Shown: positions 25,067 through 32,648, counted from the first letter of the stretch. The stretch: 64,000 bases of DNA from Enterococcus raffinosus (GCF_001886185.1 NZ_JXLA01000016.1:29584-93583), one strand, 5' to 3'. Notes: generated by a model not told the origin, from the letters alone. Made by a program: numbers and translations.

Positions 25067-25495
25067 CTATTTAACCACCATGACATTACATGGTGCATTA
25101 TTCACCACATAATCTGTCGTAGAACCGACCAATCTACGTTCAATTGCTCCTTTTCCTGTTGCCCCCATATAAATTAAATCGATCTTATAGATTTCAGGCA
25201 ATTCAAAACAAAGAGCCTTCTTAGGACTCCCGACACAGGTAACCATTTGCTTATTATAGTAATCAATCCCAGCCACTTCTTCTTCCAGCTGCTTAATTGC
25301 GACACGCTTTTCTTCTTCGATAATCTGGGAAACAGGCGTCGCGCTATTTATTAGCAATCCCGTAGTATTGACAACCCGTGCGATGTACAAACGTGCATTA
25401 TTTCTACGTGCGGCTTCAACTGCTTCCATTAATGCCTGGTGCGATTGTGGTGAACCATCGACTGCAGCTAGAATATTATAATAGCGTTCTTTCAT
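25067..25495 (-). CDS. Universal stress protein, UspA family (copy 3)
   Basis: The 142-residue protein carries NILAAVDGSPQS at the start and the ATP-binding loop GATGKGAIERRLVGSTT, followed by NNAPCNVMVVK. It is closest in pattern to copy 4 (27627-28055), sharing the YIARVVNTTG/LLINSATPVSQII arrangement. RBS GGGGAAGG precedes the ATG by 7 bases. It is monocistronic, between a MerR gene and a secreted C39-like protein gene. Confidence 0.9.
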   Translation of the reverse strand: MKERYYNILAAVDGSPQSHQALMEAVEAARRNNARLYIARVVNTTGLLINSATPVSQIIEEEKRVAIKQLEEEVAGIDYYNKQMVTCVGSPKKALCFELPEIYKIDLIYMGATGKGAIERRLVGSTTDYVVNNAPCNVMVVK

Positions 25496-25618
25496 TGTGC
25501 CTTCCCCCTTTGTTCCAGTATAGCAACCAGAAAAAGATTTGTAAGCACTTTTTCAAACCAAAAGATTGTTGTAAAACAATCTTTTGTGGGTTTGGCTTTT
25601 TTCAAAAACAATAAAAAA

Positions 25619-25642
25619 CCACTTCAAAATGCATCGAAGTGG
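25619..25642 (-). terminator. Terminator of the C39-like peptidase gene
   Basis: On the minus strand CCACTTC and GAAGTGG form a stem followed by T6, just after the stop codon. A second perfect stem (CAAAAGATTGTT with AACAATCTTTTG, about 25559-25586) lies next to it and may back it up. Confidence 0.75.
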
Positions 25643-25650
25643 TAAAAAGT

Positions 25651-26373
25651 TTATATTTTTTCTAGATAAAGGGATTGCTGGTCAGATTCTTTGTAAATAT
25701 CTTCTAGGTCAGACCAATCAACTTCGCGGTTCTGATACCCATAAGGATCATTTACATAGACAATTTCTTTCTCACGATCAAAACCTGTGATAACCGCAGA
25801 ATGAATCAGTGGTGTGACATACATACTCCCTTGATCAGTCTCCCACAGCAGCCAGTCATCGTCCTTGGGAACTTGAAAATCCACCGTCGCAACAATCCAC
25901 ACAGGTTTCCCGCTGGCAACAACATTAATGAGTTTATCAAAGGGTGTCTTCTCACTAGACACCACGCGATAATCATCGCTTACATATTCCTTTGCCAACT
26001 TCGCTATAGGCTCAACCGCAACACCCATTGCTTCATCGCCTCCCGTAATATCTCCGACAAAGCCTAGATGAGGATTTCCGTGATTTCCTGATTCTGTATA
26101 AAGCGGTTGATAATCTAATTCATCAGCTAGTTCATTTTTATTCGTCTCATAGCCGTAATAGCGCAATAGCATAGATAACGCCGTCACCTCACAGCCATTT
26201 TCCAACGCCTCTCCATCAAACTGACTTTCCAAAGGAACATTGAGAACCACTTTATTTTTTTGCTGTGGCTGTTCAATGAGCTCTGTCAGTTCATTTTTTC
26301 CTTTAGCAAAGTAGATAATCCCTCCAAGTAATGCGATAAAAAACACCAGTATTATTATTCTCTTTTTCTTCAT
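25651..26373 (-). CDS. Membrane-anchored C39-like cysteine peptidase
   Basis: The ATG at 26373 (AGGTGATG site) gives 240 residues; an upstream GTG/ATG start would add a non-hydrophobic tail. The protein begins with a basic stretch and one hydrophobic segment (about residues 6-22), then a peptidase C39_2-type domain: catalytic Cys in ENGCEVTAL, His in LIHSAVITGFD and Asp in YVNDPYGYQ. C39-like domains of this type often process or bind peptides outside the cell. No bacteriocin or transporter gene is adjacent, so its substrate is unknown. Confidence 0.8.
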   Translation of the reverse strand: MKKKRIIILVFFIALLGGIIYFAKGKNELTELIEQPQQKNKVVLNVPLESQFDGEALENGCEVTALSMLLRYYGYETNKNELADELDYQPLYTESGNHGNPHLGFVGDITGGDEAMGVAVEPIAKLAKEYVSDDYRVVSSEKTPFDKLINVVASGKPVWIVATVDFQVPKDDDWLLWETDQGSMYVTPLIHSAVITGFDREKEIVYVNDPYGYQNREVDWSDLEDIYKESDQQSLYLEKI

Positions 26374-26639
26374 GCCATCACCTAACATTAATAGTCCATC
26401 GGAAATTATACGGTTTATTAGGAAATGTACCAAAGAAAAACCCTTAAACTAAAACTAGTTTAATACTTTTTTATCTTATTAAAAAAACACACTTTAAGGA
26501 TTTGATAAATTCATTGCCTTTTACAGCATTTACGAACTTTTTATTAGTAAAACTAATTAACTCTGTGCTATAGTAATCATTGGAATTTCGTTATCAACGT
26601 GATCGTTGCCTTTCGTCACTACAAGAAAGGAGAATGACT

Positions 26640-26789
26640 ATGACATTCGATAACAAAAATATGCAATACCGTGTCACATTGAATACTGATTTAAATCTTT
26701 TTATCGTTTTTGATAAAAACGATAAGAATCACGTAGCAACCGGTGTAACGATTGAAAAAGCGGTACAAGAATTGCAAAAAACAAAATAG
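26640..26789 (+). CDS. Hypothetical 49-residue protein
   Basis: The ATG at 26640 is chosen because AAGGAG lies 7 bases upstream; the ATG at 26634 overlaps that site. The product is a small acidic/basic protein with a short beta-strand-rich start (MQYRVTLNTDLNLFIVFDKN) and a C-terminal helix (TIEKAVQELQKTK). An extended -10 promoter (TGCTATAGT, about 26569-26577) and a leader of about 55 bases lie upstream. No family recognised. Confidence 0.55.
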   Translation: MTFDNKNMQYRVTLNTDLNLFIVFDKNDKNHVATGVTIEKAVQELQKTK

Positions 26790-26792
26790 AAT

Positions 26793-26916
26793 TTCCTTCA
26801 TACGAACAAGGATTTCAGTTTCACTTCAAGCTTTAGATTGATTAGTGAAATGACATACGGGTTGAGAATAAGACTCATTTTTTCTCAAAAAATGAATTCC
26901 TTCATACGAACAAGGA
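26793..26916 (+). repeat. Two copies of a 20-base hairpin-forming repeat
   Basis: TTCCTTCATACGAACAAGGA occurs at 26793-26812 and again at 26897-26916, preceded in both by GAAT. Each copy can fold as TCCTT/AAGGA with a 9-base loop. The second copy supplies an AAGGAG site for a 7-codon reading frame (ATG at about 26929) that ends just before the terminator. Confidence 0.65.
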
Positions 26917-26949
26917 GTGACTCTTCAATGGAAGACGCGAAATTGCGTT

Positions 26950-26987
26950 AAAAGCACCTGCTGTGAATCCACGGTAGGTGCTTTTTT
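26950..26987 (+). terminator. Terminator after the 49-residue protein and repeats
   Basis: AAAGCACCT and AGGTGCTTT form a 9-bp stem with an inner CTGTG/CACGG stem, followed by T6. The repeats therefore lie inside the transcript of the small gene. Confidence 0.8.
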
Positions 26988-27043
26988 GACTTTCAATAGA
27001 CATCTTGGTATAGTCGACGAAAGAAATTTCGGAGGTGTTGGTT

Positions 27044-27604
27044 ATGAACGCTTTTACCTATTCAATTGATGAACATGTTGCCTTGGCTTTTCCTCAGCTT
27101 GATGCTGCGGAAGAACTTTTTTCATTGATTGAATCAGATCGACCACATATCGAGGCCTTCATAGATGTCATCGCTGAGACTAAATCTATCAAAGACGAAA
27201 AAGATTTTATTAAATTGAAGCTTCATGGTTATGCGGAAGAGACGGAGTATCTCTTTTTTATCCTTTATGACCAAATAATTTGCGGCTGCATTGATATTCA
27301 CGGCATTGATAAAAAAGTCGGTAAGGGAGAAATTGGCTATTGGCTACACTCTTCATATTCGAAGCGGGGAATTGTTACAAAAAGTGTACAGGCAATTTGC
27401 ACACTTGCCTTTGAAGAATATGGGCTAAATAAACTGATCATCTGCGTTGACACAGAAAATGAACCTAGTAATCGCGTGGCACAAAGAGCCGGATTCATTA
27501 AAACCAGTACAGAACCTCAGGATGCTTTGCTTTTTGGCAAATTACGAGATATGAATCGTTACACTTTACTAAAAGAACAATTCAAAAAGGGTTTTGATGA
27601 GTGA
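27044..27604 (+). CDS. GNAT-family N-acetyltransferase (RimL/RimJ-like)
   Basis: The ATG at 27044 follows GGAGGTG by 7 bases. The 186-residue protein has the GNAT acetyl-CoA motif KGEIGYWLHSSYSKRGIVTK (about 92-111) and the downstream NKLIICVDTENEPSNRVAQRAGF block. This is the pattern of ribosomal-protein acetyltransferases such as RimL and of the related YdaF group; the true substrate is not known. It ends at a terminator shared with the converging usp gene. Confidence 0.85.
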   Translation: MNAFTYSIDEHVALAFPQLDAAEELFSLIESDRPHIEAFIDVIAETKSIKDEKDFIKLKLHGYAEETEYLFFILYDQIICGCIDIHGIDKKVGKGEIGYWLHSSYSKRGIVTKSVQAICTLAFEEYGLNKLIICVDTENEPSNRVAQRAGFIKTSTEPQDALLFGKLRDMNRYTLLKEQFKKGFDE

Positions 27605-27623
27605 TTGTCTCACCAAAACCCCT
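27592..27623. terminator. Bidirectional terminator between acetyltransferase and usp copy 4
   Basis: AAGGGTTTTG and AAAACCCCTT pair across an 18-base loop region. The stem overlaps the end of the plus-strand gene. Confidence 0.7.
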
Positions 27624-27626
27624 TCT

Positions 27627-28055
27627 TTATCTTACCACCATTACGTTACAAGGTGCATGATTCACGATATACCCACTGGTAGATCCTACTAGTAACCGTT
27701 GGAAACGACCTTTACCAGTAGCTCCAACATAAATTAAATCAATTCCATATTGTTTCGGCAATTCTTCCGTCAACGCTTTTTTAGGATTTCCGATATATTG
27801 AACGAGCTCCATATTTTGATAACGTCCCCGTTCAGCCAGCTTCTCTAGGTATTGTTTTGCCCGTTGTGTTTCTTCAGCTAGGATATCATCCATCGGCTGG
27901 GCACTGCTCATTAAAATACTGGAATCATCAATGACTTGGACAACATACAATTTGGCCTCATTTCGTCGAGCCGCACCGATTGCTTCAAAGAAAGCACCCT
28001 CAGACTGATCCGATCCGTCAACAGCCACCATAATATTTTTATATCTACCAATCAT
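27627..28055 (-). CDS. Universal stress protein, UspA family (copy 4)
   Basis: The 142-residue protein has NIMVAVDGSDQSEGAF at the start and the ATP loop GATGKGRFQRLLVGSTS, then NHAPCNVMVVR. It shares with copy 3 a YVVQVIDDSS segment and the NPKKALTEELPK motif. It is the second gene of a usp pair, 21 bases after copy 5, so the two are probably co-transcribed. RBS AGGAG precedes the ATG. Confidence 0.9.
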   Translation of the reverse strand: MIGRYKNIMVAVDGSDQSEGAFFEAIGAARRNEAKLYVVQVIDDSSILMSSAQPMDDILAEETQRAKQYLEKLAERGRYQNMELVQYIGNPKKALTEELPKQYGIDLIYVGATGKGRFQRLLVGSTSGYIVNHAPCNVMVVR

Positions 28056-28076
28056 ACTATCCGCTCCTTACTTCAA

Positions 28077-28508
28077 TTATCGAATCACCGTCACACTACA
28101 TGGGGCATGGTTCACAACATACGCCGCAGTAGAGCCTATGCGTGATAAACTGATTTCTCCTTTTCCCGTAGCTCCAAGGTAAATCATATCTACATCATTG
28201 TCCTTTGCAAATTCAACGATTTTCTCCTTTGGACTGCCTAAATCAACAAATGGTTCAATATTTTCAAATTCTTTGCGAGAGGCATCATGTACTTTTTTCA
28301 ATAGTTCTTTTTCAACTTGTTCTTTTTCTGCCGCGTAAATTTTACTGAAAGAAAACGCGCTTGTGGAGAGTTCACTGTCATTAATGATTGAAATAACATT
28401 CAACTTAGCATCATGGCGTTTAGCCGCTTCAACTGCTTTAGCAAAAGCATGTTCTGAATGCTCAGACCCATCAATTGCTACTAAAATATTTTTGTAGTTA
28501 TCAAGCAT
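28077..28508 (-). CDS. Universal stress protein, UspA family (copy 5)
   Basis: The 143-residue protein carries NILVAIDGSEHSEHAFAKAV and the ATP loop GATGKGEISLSRIGSTA, followed by NHAPCSVTVIR. The centre (LSTSAFSFSKIYAAEKEQVE) is longer and more charged than in the others. It is the promoter-proximal gene of the two-gene usp unit, RBS GGAGG 7 bases before the ATG. The 487 bases upstream hold candidate small RNAs and no protein gene. Confidence 0.9.
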   Translation of the reverse strand: MLDNYKNILVAIDGSEHSEHAFAKAVEAAKRHDAKLNVISIINDSELSTSAFSFSKIYAAEKEQVEKELLKKVHDASRKEFENIEPFVDLGSPKEKIVEFAKDNDVDMIYLGATGKGEISLSRIGSTAAYVVNHAPCSVTVIR

Positions 28509-28729
28509 TGTAACCGCCTCCTTTATTTAAGTATAAAGGAAAACAAGAAAACTGTGAAACGAAATCACCTTTTTTCTACTGATCCAAACAAGAAAAGATT
28601 CTTACATACAGGAACGTCTAAAAATCCAAACTATTTTTTCTATTGTGAGCATTTTTCTTGTATCTCTTTTGCCAATCCGTTAAGGTTACAGTAGTTCATT
28701 TGTTTATCCGAGTTCCTTCCCAGGACTCC

Positions 28730-28760
28730 GGCCGTCGTTGCCCTGCGGCGGCCTTTTTTT
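28730..28760 (+). terminator. Strong GC-rich terminator, possible end of a small RNA
   Basis: GGCCGTCG and CGGCGGCC form an 8-bp GC-rich stem (one G-U) with T7 after it. A second hairpin (GAGT..ACTC, about 28710-28728) stands directly upstream. No plus-strand gene precedes it, so it may end a small RNA whose promoter I could not place. Confidence 0.6.
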
Positions 28761-28771
28761 GAGCAAAAAAG

Positions 28772-28882
28772 TTGCAAAGAAAGCCTTTTCCAATTATAGT
28801 TATAAGCGGGTATTACCCATCCTTTATAGAATTTGTTTTTTCACTTGCGGACCGTTGCCTTTTGGGGCCGGTCTTTTTTTTT
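28772..28882 (+). ncRNA. Candidate small RNA with promoter and terminator
   Basis: TTGCAA (28772-28777) and TATAGT (28795-28800) are 17 bases apart, predicting a start near 28807. The RNA of about 75 bases has a GGGT/ACCC hairpin near its 5' end and ends in GACCG/CGGTC plus T9. It contains no reading frame. It follows the GC-rich terminator at 28730-28760 and has similar terminal bases (CCGTTGCC, CCGTCGTTGCC), so the two may be related. Confidence 0.5.
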
Positions 28883-28995
28883 GCTTAGTAACGATACCTA
28901 AAAATACCCTGGTTTAAATAAAAATCCCTCTTTTTCTCTGGCTTTTGTGTGTTAAACTAGGTATGTTGACACACAGTGCAATTGGAGGAAAGGAC

Positions 28996-29211
28996 ATGTA
29001 TAAAGCCAACTTAAAGAATATCCTCACCCGCAAAGAAGAGCGGACAATCGATCTTACTTTGATCCCTCAGGTGGGCGATACCTTACAATTGAAGGAACCA
29101 GAGAAATTTTTGCTGGTCCATGGGATCACTCATATTATTGAAAGCGAGTCCATCCAATTTGAGATTTTTGTCGAACCAATCGACCGCACTTATTGGATGA
29201 ACGAAATTTAG
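28996..29211 (+). CDS. Hypothetical protein (71 aa)
   Basis: The start is the ATG at 28996, 5 bases after GGAGGAAAGG. The product is small and rich in beta-strand pattern (RTIDLTLIPQVGDTLQL, KFLLVHGITHIIES, IQFEIFVEPI), perhaps a compact barrel. It lies upstream of the leader-peptide/methyltransferase unit and could be its first gene. No family recognised. Confidence 0.55.
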   Translation: MYKANLKNILTRKEERTIDLTLIPQVGDTLQLKEPEKFLLVHGITHIIESESIQFEIFVEPIDRTYWMNEI

Positions 29212-29228
29212 AAAGCGAGGAATAAAAA

Positions 29229-29267
29229 ATGATTGCACACAAAAGAGATGGACTCCATGTAGTTTAA
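29229..29267 (+). CDS. 12-codon leader peptide ORF before the methyltransferase
   Basis: MIAHKRDGLHVV is encoded from the ATG at 29229 with GAGGA 7 bases upstream. Its codons 9-11 form the 5' arm of the hairpin that masks the methyltransferase ribosome binding site, as in leader-peptide attenuated resistance genes. Whether it is translated is not shown. Confidence 0.5.
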   Translation: MIAHKRDGLHVV

Positions 29268-29289
29268 GATCATTAAAAATTACATGGAG
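29253..29289 (+). promoter_or_regulatory. RBS-sequestering hairpin before the methyltransferase
   Basis: CTCCATGTA (29253-29261) pairs perfectly with TACATGGAG (29281-29289), which contains most of the GGAGG (29286-29290) of the methyltransferase gene. The 19-base loop is AT-rich. In this form translation would be low until the stem is opened, for instance by a ribosome paused in the leader ORF. Confidence 0.65.
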
Positions 29290-29297
29290 GAATTACG

Positions 29298-30026
29298 ATG
29301 ACTAATATTTATGATAATGAGAAATTTTTTGAAAGCTACAGCCAAATGAATCGCAGCCAGCAGGGACTAGATGGTGCCGGTGAGTGGCAGACATTAAAAG
29401 AGCTGCTGCCTGATTTTAAAGGAAAGCGGGTATTGGATCTTGGCTGCGGCTATGGATGGCATTGCCTTTATGCCGCTGAGCATGGGGCTGCCTCTGTAGT
29501 AGGCGTAGATCTTTCTGAAAAAATGCTTGCCGTGGCTCGTGAAAAGAATACTTTCGATACTATTACTTATCTTCATGCCAGTATTGATGAAGTCACCTTT
29601 GAACCGGAAAGTTTTGATGTTGTGATCAGCTCACTAGCGATTCATTATATTGCCAATTTTGAAAAGCTCACAAAAAACATTGCGAAATGGTTAGTCCCAA
29701 GCGGACAATTCGTTTTTTCAGTCGAGCATCCAATCTTTACTGCTGAAGGTTCACAAGATTGGGTTTATGATGACAAAGGTACCATTCTGCACTTCCCTGT
29801 CGATAATTATTTTTACGAAGGACAGCGAACTGCGCATTTTCTCGGTAGCGATGTGACAAAATACCATCGGACGCTGACGACTTATTTAGATAATCTGTTA
29901 ACCAATGGCTTTCAAATCAAGCGCATCGTCGAACCGATGCCCCCTGAAAATATGATGGACATCCCAGGGATGAAAGACGAAATGCGGCGACCAATGATGC
30001 TGATTGTGGCGGCGGAGAGAAGTTAA
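29298..30026 (+). CDS. Class I SAM-dependent methyltransferase
   Basis: The 242-residue protein has motif I VLDLGCGYGWHCLYAAEHGA (about 46-65), motif II with GVDLSEKMLAVAREK and the post-motif segment VVISSLAIHYI. It belongs to the UbiE/BioC-like small-molecule group and is not an Erm-type rRNA methylase. The start ATG at 29298 is 7 bases after GGAGG, which is masked by the hairpin at 29253-29289. Substrate unknown. A bidirectional terminator follows. Confidence 0.85.
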   Translation: MTNIYDNEKFFESYSQMNRSQQGLDGAGEWQTLKELLPDFKGKRVLDLGCGYGWHCLYAAEHGAASVVGVDLSEKMLAVAREKNTFDTITYLHASIDEVTFEPESFDVVISSLAIHYIANFEKLTKNIAKWLVPSGQFVFSVEHPIFTAEGSQDWVYDDKGTILHFPVDNYFYEGQRTAHFLGSDVTKYHRTLTTYLDNLLTNGFQIKRIVEPMPPENMMDIPGMKDEMRRPMMLIVAAERS

Positions 30027-30049
30027 TAGCATTTACGTAAATATAGAAA

Positions 30050-30078
30050 AAAGCCACTTCAAGTTTGAAGTGGCTTTT
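30050..30078. terminator. Bidirectional terminator between methyltransferase and lysin genes
   Basis: AAAGCCACTTC and GAAGTGGCTTT form an 11-bp stem with a 6-base loop; T-rich on the plus strand and A/T-rich on the other. Confidence 0.8.
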
Positions 30079-30082
30079 ACTA

Positions 30083-30775
30083 TTAAGAACCCGCATTAAT
30101 GGCTTGATCCAAACGAACTAGCCACGCTTCTTTATCTCCAGATAAATCAATGTTTGGCATATATTTTCCAGTATTTTTGTGATAAACCTCATTCAAGATA
30201 GTTGCACAGTCTGCATGTGGTAGGTTATGTCTTTTTTGTCCATCAAACCAGCTAATTCCTTTTTTTGTTCCTTGTCCAATCGTAATTAATGCTTGCATTT
30301 CAATTCCTCCTTGACTTGTTGTATTCCCTTCATTTTTAAACTGATCGTACCAATATTGCGCTTGTGTTGCTCGAACTGGTTGGTTGGGATTTGCGGGATG
30401 TTCATAAAAAGCAATAAAATATTCTGCTGCTTTTTTTACATCCGTCAATTTTGTAAAATCCCGAAATGAAATATAACTTAGATCTGGTCGTTGCGGATTA
30501 CTGAACCATTGAAGCCCATTCTCCATTTCAAATTGAATACGTTGGCACTGAGCATCTACAGTTTTGTAATTCATTCCAAGACTATTACACCAATCAATTA
30601 ATTTTGATCCTGGTGTCCATTGGACCAAACCATATCCCCCATCTCCAGACCAGATATCAGGATTTAAACTACTTTCACTTTGAATATTTCCTAATATCCC
30701 AGCTACGGACTGTTTAGTCCAACCACGAGAAACTAAAAAATCCCAAACTTGTTTTGCTACTTCTCTTTGTCCCAA
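30083..30775 (-). CDS. Phage-type lysozyme (phage tail lysozyme/LYZ2-like domain) with C-terminal repeat domain
   Basis: The 230-residue protein begins with a phage tail-lysozyme type domain (about 1-150): SRGWTKQSVAGILGNIQSES, GYGLVQWTPGSKLI and a catalytic Glu near residue 34. It would cleave cell-wall glycan. Residues about 160-228 form a domain with GISWFDGQKRHNLPHADC and EAWLVRLDQAINA, also found in the next gene's product. There is no signal peptide, so release would depend on the holin at 31553-31768. Confidence 0.78.
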   Translation of the reverse strand: MGQREVAKQVWDFLVSRGWTKQSVAGILGNIQSESSLNPDIWSGDGGYGLVQWTPGSKLIDWCNSLGMNYKTVDAQCQRIQFEMENGLQWFSNPQRPDLSYISFRDFTKLTDVKKAAEYFIAFYEHPANPNQPVRATQAQYWYDQFKNEGNTTSQGGIEMQALITIGQGTKKGISWFDGQKRHNLPHADCATILNEVYHKNTGKYMPNIDLSGDKEAWLVRLDQAINAGS

Positions 30776-30796
30776 TACAATTCACTCCTTTCATTT

Positions 30797-31474
30797 TTAC
30801 GGTTTAGCATTAATTGCTTGGTCTAGCCTTACTAGCCAAGCTTCATCAGCACCTTTCATTTTCATGGTTGGCATGTCTTTACCATTATTTTCACGATAAA
30901 TTCGATTTACGATTTCCTGACAGTCTTTATTTGGAAGATTGTGTCTTCTTTTTCCATCAAACCATGAAATTCCATTATTCATTTCTATAAAACATTGCGG
31001 TTGAACATCGCCTTTAGTGGCACCGTCTCCTGCTGCATTTCCGCCTTTTAACCGATAATAATAAACTGGCGGCCCGCCTAACCAACCTTCCGCTGCAGAC
31101 GTTACAATCCCATTAATGCCATAAGGTAAATACTTTGTAGCGTGAATAATTGTTTGATTATCAAGAAAAATCCCTGTATGTCCGTTATTTCCCGTGGACG
31201 AGCCTTTAGGACCTGAAACGAAAATATCACCTTTACCTACTTGTTCTTTGGAGATTGGAATTAATAAACTACCTTCTAATCCATATAATGTTTCTGTATT
31301 TCCGTAATTTCCTCCGCTATTGTCCAAAAAACCGCCTGCTCTTAAAGCAGAAATGACAGCAGCAGAACAATCATACCTTGGTGGGGTTCCTGTTCCCCAC
31401 GGTCTGACTTGTTCATAAACTACTTTACCTTCTCGATCCTTCATCCATTGAATCATTTTATTGATGTCACCCAT
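30797..31474 (-). CDS. Phage-type peptidoglycan hydrolase (NlpC/P60 or amidase_5-like) with C-terminal repeat domain
   Basis: The 225-residue protein has the Cys-His pattern of phage peptidoglycan amidohydrolases: PRYDCSAAVISALRAGGF (Cys near residue 35) and NGHTGIFLDNQTIIHAT with the catalytic His. The C-terminal 65 residues repeat the GISWFDGKRRHNLPNKDC/EAWLVRLDQAINA domain of the adjacent lysozyme. It is preceded by the holin gene and followed by the lysozyme gene on the same strand, so the three are one unit. No signal peptide is seen. Confidence 0.78.
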   Translation of the reverse strand: MGDINKMIQWMKDREGKVVYEQVRPWGTGTPPRYDCSAAVISALRAGGFLDNSGGNYGNTETLYGLEGSLLIPISKEQVGKGDIFVSGPKGSSTGNNGHTGIFLDNQTIIHATKYLPYGINGIVTSAAEGWLGGPPVYYYRLKGGNAAGDGATKGDVQPQCFIEMNNGISWFDGKRRHNLPNKDCQEIVNRIYRENNGKDMPTMKMKGADEAWLVRLDQAINAKP

Positions 31475-31552
31475 TAAAATTCCCTCCTTTATCTTGTTTA
31501 TCTGTAATAAAGTGAAAAACTAACCCCTGTCGCCAAAATATGTGTCAAAACC

Positions 31553-31768
31553 TTATCCATGTTCTCCTATCCTCTCATTAATATGATTGACCGTTGTCTC
31601 AATTCTCTCTACTTGCTTGAGTGATTCCGTCAACTCGTCGATCGTGTGTAAATAGCGTTCTTCTCGCGCATTGTTTTGTTTCATCACCCATACTAAGAGA
31701 AAGACAAAAAGCACTGGAAATCCGATGCTTTCAGGATTATTGAGAAACGTTGAAATAAAATTATCCAT
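31553..31768 (-). CDS. Holin, BhlA/UviB family
   Basis: The 71-residue protein has one N-terminal membrane segment (IGFPVLFVFLLVWVMKQ, about residues 15-31), then a charged coiled-coil tail (EERYLHTIDELTESLKQVERIETTVNHI). This is the BhlA/UviB-type bacteriocin or phage holin layout. It would let the downstream hydrolases reach the wall. It is the first gene after the LexA box region and about 80 bases before the amidohydrolase gene. Confidence 0.78.
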   Translation of the reverse strand: MDNFISTFLNNPESIGFPVLFVFLLVWVMKQNNAREERYLHTIDELTESLKQVERIETTVNHINERIGEHG

Positions 31769-31894
31769 GCTTCACCAGCTTCCTAAAATTATTCTGTTTT
31801 CTTGTTCATTACTTCTTGGTCATTCAGAAGAACAATTGAATCTATACGTGATTTCGAAATTCTCTATCCACACTGAAAACGCACCATTTAACAC

Positions 31895-31995
31895 CTGAAA
31901 ATAGAAAAACTATCTACCAAAAATCCTTCCGACCCCTTAAAATTGCTACTTCTTATTCGCCTTAATCTTTTACTTATACCTTCGTTTCTTCATAC
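31895..31995 (-). other. Leader region with short ORFs before the holin gene
   Basis: Between the LexA box and the holin the minus strand carries an AAGGGGTG site followed by a very short reading frame (MKKRRYK) and, further on, a remnant of about 24 codons. No typical XkdX gene remains. I cannot tell whether any of these is translated. Confidence 0.3.
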
Positions 31996-32033
31996 ATTTC
32001 ACCCCTTCCTGTTTGATCTATCTAAACTATATA

Positions 32034-32047
32034 CGAACTTATGTTCG
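32034..32047. promoter_or_regulatory. LexA (SOS) box controlling the lysis genes
   Basis: CGAACTTATGTTCG matches the Gram-positive LexA box perfectly. It lies upstream of the minus-strand holin and hydrolase genes, next to TATATAGT on that strand, so the lysis genes should be induced by DNA damage. The spacing between a possible TTGGCA and the -10 is not ideal. Confidence 0.75.
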
Positions 32048-32069
32048 TTTTGTTGCCAAAAAAAAGACA

Positions 32070-32459
32070 TCAAATTCCTAGATGTTCAGCTAGCTCTTCG
32101 AAAAAGGCATCACGCAGTCGAATCACTTGCCGCTTGCTTAAAAAGACTTGATCTGCGACTAAGTCGAGCGTTCCTTTTTGCTTATTGGACATATACAAGC
32201 GTTCGATGATTTCTCTTGTTTCTTCAGTTGCCGTCTCTAAACACATTGAAATGATCTTTTGGTTTCGCTCTAAATTAATCAGCTGACGGTCTAAAGAGAT
32301 AGAAATTAACAGCTTTTTATCTTTGGTCTCTTTATTTGAGTGTTGATGAGTCTCTTTACTACGGAAGAGCAGTTTTTCTTTTCTTTCTAAATAGTAGTCT
32401 TCCATTTTAGGATAATCCTGCAAAATGCCTTTTAAATAATCCTTCTTCCATTTTTCCAT
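32070..32459 (-). CDS. ArpU/RinA-type phage late-gene activator
   Basis: The 129-residue protein resembles the ArpU family of phage transcriptional regulators: a basic N-terminal half (DYYLERKEKLLFRSKETHQ), then a C-terminal HTH-like region with ERLYMSNKQKGTLDLVADQVFLSKRQVIRLRDAFF. In enterococcal phages it controls late genes and lysis. It is located upstream of the LexA box and holin in the same direction and may activate them. The match is by pattern and context. Confidence 0.65.
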   Translation of the reverse strand: MEKWKKDYLKGILQDYPKMEDYYLERKEKLLFRSKETHQHSNKETKDKKLLISISLDRQLINLERNQKIISMCLETATEETREIIERLYMSNKQKGTLDLVADQVFLSKRQVIRLRDAFFEELAEHLGI

Positions 32460-32601
32460 GGTCCTTCCTCCTTAAAATAACTATTACTTGAAGTATCAGA
32501 GAAATAGTAAATTATTTTTAATACTAAATTTCCTCTGAACCAACGTAAAATTCTTTTTTGTAGATTAATGGTAATACATTACGCGTACTATGTAAATCAT
32601 T

Positions 32602-32648
32602 TTGTCGACATATCGTCTGTTTTTTATAGAAAATCTACGACATTTCGT
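32602..32648 (+). promoter_or_regulatory. Repressor promoter with two operator-like repeats
   Basis: TTGTCG (32602-32607) and TATAGA (32625-32630) are separated by 17 bases. Two copies of CGACATWTCGT lie at 32606-32616 and 32638-32648, one covering the -35 and one following the -10. They stand between the divergent ArpU-like and Xre genes, as expected for an autorepressed lysogeny-type switch. Confidence 0.6.
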
